Origin: Rickettsiales bacterium
Lineage (GTDB): Bacteria > Pseudomonadota > Alphaproteobacteria > Rickettsiales > CANDYO01
Length of the DNA: 10,113 nucleotides
Assembly: GCA_947424995.1 (NCBI GenBank)
Contig: CANDYO010000069.1
Span: forward strand, 1 to 10,113
Direction: 5' to 3'
In this document: piece after piece, positions 5,840 to 10,113 of the stretch
How positions within the stretch are numbered: the stretch's first letter is position 1
How the letters are laid out: every line of letters begins with the position of its first letter
Notes under the pieces: model-generated
Seen by the model: only the letters and a program-made list of their open reading frames with translations
Told to the model about the DNA's origin: nothing
Database searches by the model: none
Program-made: the position numbers and the translations under genes

Positions 5840-7413
5840 AAATCTCCGCATAAGTTCAAATCATTTTCAATAATACTAGATTTAATTCCTGAGCAGCCTA
5901 GAATTGTATGAAATAAATGATCGTGCAAAATAGCAGTTTTTTGCATTTTCCTTAAGTTAGATATCTGTTGAGGATATGCTTTTATATATTTATCTGAAGC
6001 CCAAAATATCATATTGACGGCTACCTGTTCATCTGCATTATGGGTGCCATGCAAAAAGCGTCCTTGTTCACCCAAGGATTCTCCATGGTCTGAAGTGTAA
6101 ATGACTAAAGCTTTTTTATCACGTAGGCGATCGATAATATTTTTGATGAAATAATCAGTATATAAAATACTATTATCATAAGAAGCAATTCTTTCTTCAA
6201 TACTGCAATGGCTCATATCGCTTAGAAACTTTTTCTTTCGGCAAATAGGAGTGTATTTACGAAATTCATCTTTATATCGTTCTTCATAGTGAAAATGGCT
6301 ACCATAAGTATGTAGAATAAGCAAATTCTTTCCTTTTGGATGCTGTTGATAAAATGTGTCAACAAATGGCAATAGGCTAGAATCATCGCTGCTAAATAAT
6401 TCTACATCTGTACCAAGTAATAGGCTTTTATTAGATTCTTTGGCTAAATCAAAATATGGAGCATCAATAGCAGTGTAAGTTCCTTGCATCCCAAGCCAAG
6501 TAGTATAAAAACCTAATTTTTTAAATACACCAATAAAAGAAGTTTCATCTCTAGCTACACTGCGGTTTTCTCTAGTAGCTCTAGTGAGCATGCATGAAAC
6601 GGCAGAACGAGTGAGGGGATAGCAGGCGGTGACATCTTTATAGTAAACAAGATTATTTCCTTCTTTAGCTAATAAAGGATTAGTTTCTCTAGTATAGCCG
6701 CTTAAAGAAAAATGATCGCTGCGAGCTGATTCTCCAATAATTAACACTATATTTAAATCTTCAGCAGCTTTATCGTCTATACTATATTGATAATTTTGAG
6801 CAATATCCAGACGCTTTTTTACAATTGATGCTTTTTCAAGCCAATAAACTCCAGACTGCTTGAGGATATTATATGGTAATATATTAGCTATCCAGTCGCT
6901 ATCTCCAAATAAACAACCAAGTGAAAAAACGGTACTTATAAAAATCATTCTGATGTCTTTAGCGCGTTCAATTTGAGCGATTTTTAATAAAAAAATACAA
7001 AGTAATCCTAGGCTAAAAGAAATAATTAAGGCGAAAATAAGATTTAAGCTTAGTAAGCTTTTTATCTCAGCTTGGCTGGACTCAAAAAAAGCAGCAATTA
7101 TTTCAGAAGTAATAGAAATATTAAGGGAGTAAACAAAATAAGCTGCAAGGCCGCTGGCCATGTATATGCAAATTAATAATAGTCTAAAGAATAGTTTTGG
7201 TGCGGATAAAACATAGATAATTGGAAAAGCATAGACGAACGCAAAAATTGCTTCGCCAAAAGCAGAGTATAAGGCGTTACTTCCTGCAGATTTGTAATCT
7301 GTATAACGTTGAATTATAATAATAAAATTAAAGGCTATAGTAAAAATAAGCGCATTTATAAAAACTATAAATGTTTTATTAAGCAAAGGGTTCTGTTTAT
7401 TATAATTTAGCAT
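5827..7413 (-). CDS. eptA: Lipid A phosphoethanolamine transferase (EptA/MCR family)
   Basis: Inner-membrane enzyme that moves phosphoethanolamine from phosphatidylethanolamine to lipid A (or another glycan) on the periplasmic face. The N-terminal part, residues 1-170, has about five membrane segments. The sulfatase-fold catalytic domain follows from about 220. Conserved residues align with EptA and MCR enzymes: metal ligand E228 in I-G-E-S-A-R, nucleophile T268 in A-C-Y-P-L-T-R, D442-H443 in S-D-H-G-E-S-L-G-E, and H455 in F-L-H-G. Cysteine pairs C264/C274 and C391/C403 match family disulfides. Length (528) is normal. The ATG is 5 bases after the virB9 stop and has no Shine-Dalgarno, so coupled translation in the fumC-virB8-virB9 operon is likely. 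The last residues R-H-P and the TGA come from a palindromic repeat. The exact acceptor (lipid A, Kdo/heptose or glucan) cannot be told from sequence. Confidence 0.85.
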   Translation of the reverse strand: MLNYNKQNPLLNKTFIVFINALIFTIAFNFIIIIQRYTDYKSAGSNALYSAFGEAIFAFVYAFPIIYVLSAPKLFFRLLLICIYMASGLAAYFVYSLNISITSEIIAAFFESSQAEIKSLLSLNLIFALIISFSLGLLCIFLLKIAQIERAKDIRMIFISTVFSLGCLFGDSDWIANILPYNILKQSGVYWLEKASIVKKRLDIAQNYQYSIDDKAAEDLNIVLIIGESARSDHFSLSGYTRETNPLLAKEGNNLVYYKDVTACYPLTRSAVSCMLTRATRENRSVARDETSFIGVFKKLGFYTTWLGMQGTYTAIDAPYFDLAKESNKSLLLGTDVELFSSDDSSLLPFVDTFYQQHPKGKNLLILHTYGSHFHYEERYKDEFRKYTPICRKKKFLSDMSHCSIEERIASYDNSILYTDYFIKNIIDRLRDKKALVIYTSDHGESLGEQGRFLHGTHNADEQVAVNMIFWASDKYIKAYPQQISNLRKMQKTAILHDHLFHTILGCSGIKSSIIENDLNLCGDLRHP

Positions 7414-7418
7414 CTAAG

Positions 7419-8237
7419 TTACTGATTGCTAGTTTTAGTTATGCTATTAATATGGTTCTTATTAACAAGTGATTTGTCAGCTTCTAATCGTCTAGCAATT
7501 AGCTTTTCATTGAAAACGCACACTATTTCGCGATCATGTCTTAAAGTAAATCGATCTCTAATAGACTCTACAACCAGGTACTTACCTGCTATTCTATAAT
7601 TAATTAATCCTTCAGTACCTTGATTAGATACATAAAAAATAGCAGGAAGCAGATTTTCACTATCTTTAAATTCGAAATAAGTAAATTTACCGTCATCGAA
7701 TATTTTGATTGGTGAGATAATCTCTGGGCCACTAATAGTATAATCAAAGTTATATAGTGATTTATCGGTTAAATCAGGACCAGCGCTAGCATGACTACTG
7801 TTTGCTAGATGAGCTGTGTCTTGCTCATCGGGGTATAAAAATTTTACGGCGAACATTAGTCCATCTTCATTAATGTCTTTTGCTTCTTGAGCATGTAGTT
7901 CAAAATAATATACTCGTTTATTAGTAATTAATGTCATGTTAGTTGTAGCGTCTTGATCTATGGGTTTTAAGAATAACCGATTACCATTGGGGACCATTTG
8001 CCAAGGTACACTATCACCCATACTGATTGTTTCTATTGTTTCGTCTTCTGCAAAAATGATGCTTGATTGATAGCCATAATATCCGATAAATTTATGCACA
8101 TCATAAGGGCTATATACCATAACTCCTAATCGTCTATCAATGGCTAAAGGTTTAGCTTCTTTTATCGCATTTGCTTGCGAAAAACTAAAAACCACCATTA
8201 GACATAATAATAATCTAAATATCATTGTTACCACCAT
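7419..8237 (-). CDS. virB9: Type IV secretion system protein VirB9
   Basis: Periplasmic/outer-membrane core-complex subunit that, with VirB7 and VirB10, forms the channel of a VirB-type secretion system. The 272-residue product starts with a signal peptide (hydrophobic core about 8-20, likely cleavage after A-N-A at 24). The N-terminal VirB9/CagX domain includes D-R-R at 34-36, E-T-I near 68, G-D-S-V-P-W near 74, R-L-F-L-K-P at 87-92 and T-N-K-R-V-Y-Y-F. The C-terminal domain, which binds VirB10 in known systems, is also present: F-D-Y-T, F-D-D-G-K-F-T-Y-F-E-F at 180-190, L-P-A-I-F-Y-V, L-I-N-Y-R and L-R-H-D. It is therefore not a truncated paralogue. The start at 8237 lies one base after the virB8 stop; the ATG at 8225, preceded by GGTGG, is an equally plausible start. 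virB10 does not follow. Confidence 0.9.
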   Translation of the reverse strand: MVVTMIFRLLLCLMVVFSFSQANAIKEAKPLAIDRRLGVMVYSPYDVHKFIGYYGYQSSIIFAEDETIETISMGDSVPWQMVPNGNRLFLKPIDQDATTNMTLITNKRVYYFELHAQEAKDINEDGLMFAVKFLYPDEQDTAHLANSSHASAGPDLTDKSLYNFDYTISGPEIISPIKIFDDGKFTYFEFKDSENLLPAIFYVSNQGTEGLINYRIAGKYLVVESIRDRFTLRHDREIVCVFNEKLIARRLEADKSLVNKNHINSITKTSNQ

Positions 8238-8238
8238 A

Positions 8239-8943
8239 TTATTTAACTGTTTTATTAACAGTATAATCCATAACTAAAAAACTAAGTTTTGGAGAGTCTT
8301 GATCAATTAATGTTTTTATATTGTCTATCTTAAAATTAATAGTTGCAACATAATCTTCGGAAATAGTCTTATTAGAAGGAATATTTCTTAAAGTGGCTTG
8401 AAAATATACCATTGCTCGTTCAGAATTTGCTGAGGGTTCGATTATTTTTATTTTGGTAACCTTAACTTGTTTAGTATTAGTATCTTGAAATAGCATAATT
8501 GGACTATCTGGATTGTTAATGCTAATCGCATCTTCATACTTCAAATATTCACTTCCTACTGTTGTATTACGCATGAAAAATAACTGATCTTTAATATGGT
8601 CGAAACTATATGATTCTCGTTGGTTAACATATGTTGCTAACATATACTTTGCAACTCTTGATTGTGGGGGCTCTATACTGTTGCCAATAGGCGAAATTAC
8701 AGAATAATTATTGCTAATATCATCTGTAAAATTAATATAAGTTATTTGTTCGGCAGCCGGATCTATTCGACTATAAAACAAAACCAATATTAATAGTGTT
8801 GTAGCAAAACAGCTAAACAGCACGAAAGTATAAGTTCTTTCTGAGATAGGAAAAATAAATTTATTAGCATACCAGATGCGAGCGTCTTCATAATATTTAC
8901 CGCTTTTTACATACTCACTAATTGAGCGATTTACATCATCCAT
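8239..8943 (-). CDS. virB8: Type IV secretion system protein VirB8
   Basis: Bitopic inner-membrane assembly factor of the secretion channel. The 234-residue product has a short cytoplasmic N-terminus, one membrane helix at about 38-58, and a periplasmic VirB8/NTF2-like domain from about 95 to 230. Family marks include A-T-Y-V-N-Q-R-E-S-Y at 103-112, a repeated strand pattern such as K-V-T-K-I-K-I-I-E-P at 161-170, A-M-V-Y-F-Q-A-T and, at the end, F-L-V-M-D-Y-T-V-N-K at 222-231. The start is 3 bases beyond the fumC stop and is served by AAAGGA inside the last codons of fumC. Together with virB9 it forms a minimal virB8-virB9 module; Rickettsiales often carry more than one copy of each, so this may be one of several paralogues. 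Confidence 0.88.
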   Translation of the reverse strand: MDDVNRSISEYVKSGKYYEDARIWYANKFIFPISERTYTFVLFSCFATTLLILVLFYSRIDPAAEQITYINFTDDISNNYSVISPIGNSIEPPQSRVAKYMLATYVNQRESYSFDHIKDQLFFMRNTTVGSEYLKYEDAISINNPDSPIMLFQDTNTKQVKVTKIKIIEPSANSERAMVYFQATLRNIPSNKTISEDYVATINFKIDNIKTLIDQDSPKLSFLVMDYTVNKTVK

Positions 8944-8946
8944 ATT

Positions 8947-10113
8947 CTATCCTTTAGGTTTGATCATATCGCTAGGTTTTACCCATTTAGTAAATTGCTC
9001 AGCAGTAACTAGCTTTAAGTTAATTGCTGCTTCCTTTAAGGAGATTCCTTCTTGGTGAGCTTTTTTAGCAATTTTAGCAGCATTATCATACCCGATATGA
9101 GGGTTAAGCGCAGTTACTAGCATTAAGGATTCATCTAAAAATTTAGCGATTCTCTTAGTATTAGCGGTGATTCCATTGACGCAGTGATCAGCAAAGCTTC
9201 TAGCAGCATCAGCTAATAACGATATTGATTGCAGCAGATTATAAATCATAACTGGTTTAAAAACGTTAAGTTCAAGATGACCATTCGATCCAGCAATAGA
9301 AATAGTTACATTGTTACCCATAATTTGAGTGCAGACCATTGCCATAGCTTCACATTGAGTGGGGTTAACTTTTTCTGGCATAATTGATGATCCTGGTTCG
9401 TTGGCCGGTAGTGATATTTCACCTATTCCACAGCGTGGGCCAGAAGCTAATAATCTTATATCATTAGCGATTTTCATTAAGCTTACCGCTAAAACATTTA
9501 AAATTCCTGAGGTTTCAACTATAGCATCATTTGATGCTAGTGCTTCAAATTTATTTGGAGCGGTTACAAAAGGTTTATCGGTAATTTTAGCTAAATGGCT
9601 GGCAAATTTTTTATCAAAGCCTACAACACTATTTATTCCTGTTCCAACGGCAGTTCCACCTTGAGCTACATAATATAGGTGTTTTAAGCAATTTTTTATT
9701 CTAGCCATACCGAAGTCAAGTTGAGTAACATAGCCTGAAAACTCTTGTCCCAAAGTTAGAGGAGTAGCGTCTTGTAAATGAGTGCGGCCTATTTTTATAA
9801 TGTTCTTAAATTTTAGCGATTTTTTATTAATGCTGTTGCGCAAAATTTTTAAAGCTGGAAGTAAATCATTGCAAATTTCCATAACAGCAGCGATATGCAT
9901 TGCAGTAGGAAACGTATCATTTGAGGACTGACACATGTTAACATGATCGTTAGGATGAACTGGCGCTTTGCTGCCTAATTTACCACCTAAAATTTCGATA
10001 GCTCTATTAGAGATAACTTCGTTGATATTCATATTAGTCTGAGTACCAGAACCAGTTTGCCAAACGACTAAGGGGAAATTATCATGTAATTTTCCATCTA
10101 TTACTTCATCGGC
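8947..10113 (-). CDS. fumC: Class II fumarate hydratase (5' end outside the window)
   Basis: Iron-independent TCA-cycle enzyme that interconverts fumarate and malate. The window holds 388 codons and its frame continues to the right edge; about 75 N-terminal residues are missing compared with the usual length of about 460. The ATG at 10032 is internal, since upstream in-frame codons encode family sequence such as L-V-V-W-Q-T-G-S-G-T-Q-T-N-M-N. Active-site landmarks follow: S-S-N-D-T-F-P-T-A, G-R-T-H-L-Q-D-A-T-P-L-T-L-G-Q-E, and the class signature G-S-S-I-M-P-E-K-V-N-P, so the enzyme looks functional. It is the first gene in the window of the operon running into virB8, virB9 and the eptA-like gene. 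The class II argininosuccinase/aspartase relatives are less likely given these motifs. Confidence 0.95.
   Translation of the reverse strand, partial: ADEVIDGKLHDNFPLVVWQTGSGTQTNMNINEVISNRAIEILGGKLGSKAPVHPNDHVNMCQSSNDTFPTAMHIAAVMEICNDLLPALKILRNSINKKSLKFKNIIKIGRTHLQDATPLTLGQEFSGYVTQLDFGMARIKNCLKHLYYVAQGGTAVGTGINSVVGFDKKFASHLAKITDKPFVTAPNKFEALASNDAIVETSGILNVLAVSLMKIANDIRLLASGPRCGIGEISLPANEPGSSIMPEKVNPTQCEAMAMVCTQIMGNNVTISIAGSNGHLELNVFKPVMIYNLLQSISLLADAARSFADHCVNGITANTKRIAKFLDESLMLVTALNPHIGYDNAAKIAKKAHQEGISLKEAAINLKLVTAEQFTKWVKPSDMIKPKG
8950..8955 (-). promoter_or_regulatory. Ribosome binding site of virB8 within fumC
   Basis: AAAGGA on the minus strand spans the end of the fumC coding sequence and its stop codon, with 6 bases to the virB8 ATG at 8943. 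The secretion gene is thus translated from the fumC message. Confidence 0.6.

Noticed and set aside
9359..9664. 101-codon plus-strand open frame inside fumC
   Set aside because: Antisense shadow of a highly conserved part of fumC, including its signature region.

Overview
The window looks like AT-rich chromosomal DNA from an obligately host-associated alphaproteobacterium, most likely of the order Rickettsiales. Three things point there: a VirB8-VirB9 pair of the Rickettsiales type IV secretion style packed behind fumC, a short MreD and PBP2 pair, and intergenic palindromic repeats with CGTCAT/ATGACG ends. A methyl-accepting chemotaxis receptor and a lipid A phosphoethanolamine transferase suggest a lineage that kept an envelope with LPS and peptidoglycan and perhaps motility (a Midichloriaceae-like member rather than a reduced Rickettsia). 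The lineage is inferred from protein features and gene content only.

Layout, left to right. Positions 6-114 hold a palindromic repeat. Positions 126-653 (-) encode inorganic pyrophosphatase. A divergent promoter region follows. Positions 806-3762 (+) form a tight operon, mreD - mrdA (PBP2) - tsaC: two cell-elongation genes plus the enzyme that starts t6A tRNA modification. Positions 3763-4044 lie between convergent genes and contain a second copy of the first repeat. Positions 4045-5598 (-) encode a single chemoreceptor. Positions 5718-5839 hold a third palindrome whose right end forms the last codons and stop of the next gene. From 10113 down to 5827 (-) runs a four-gene operon with gaps of 3, 1 and 5 bases: fumC (5' end outside the window) - virB8 - virB9 - eptA-like phosphoethanolamine transferase.

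How the parts fit. PBP2 and MreD belong to the elongasome that builds the lateral peptidoglycan wall. VirB8 and VirB9 are the inner-membrane/periplasmic and outer-membrane core parts of a type IV secretion channel. The transferase sits where virB10 is commonly found and would decorate the LPS of the same envelope. I found no RNA gene, CRISPR array, transposase or prophage gene. The most unusual content is the set of foldable palindromic elements beside gene 3' ends, one of which has rewritten a protein C-terminus, and the eptA-like gene coupled to the secretion genes.
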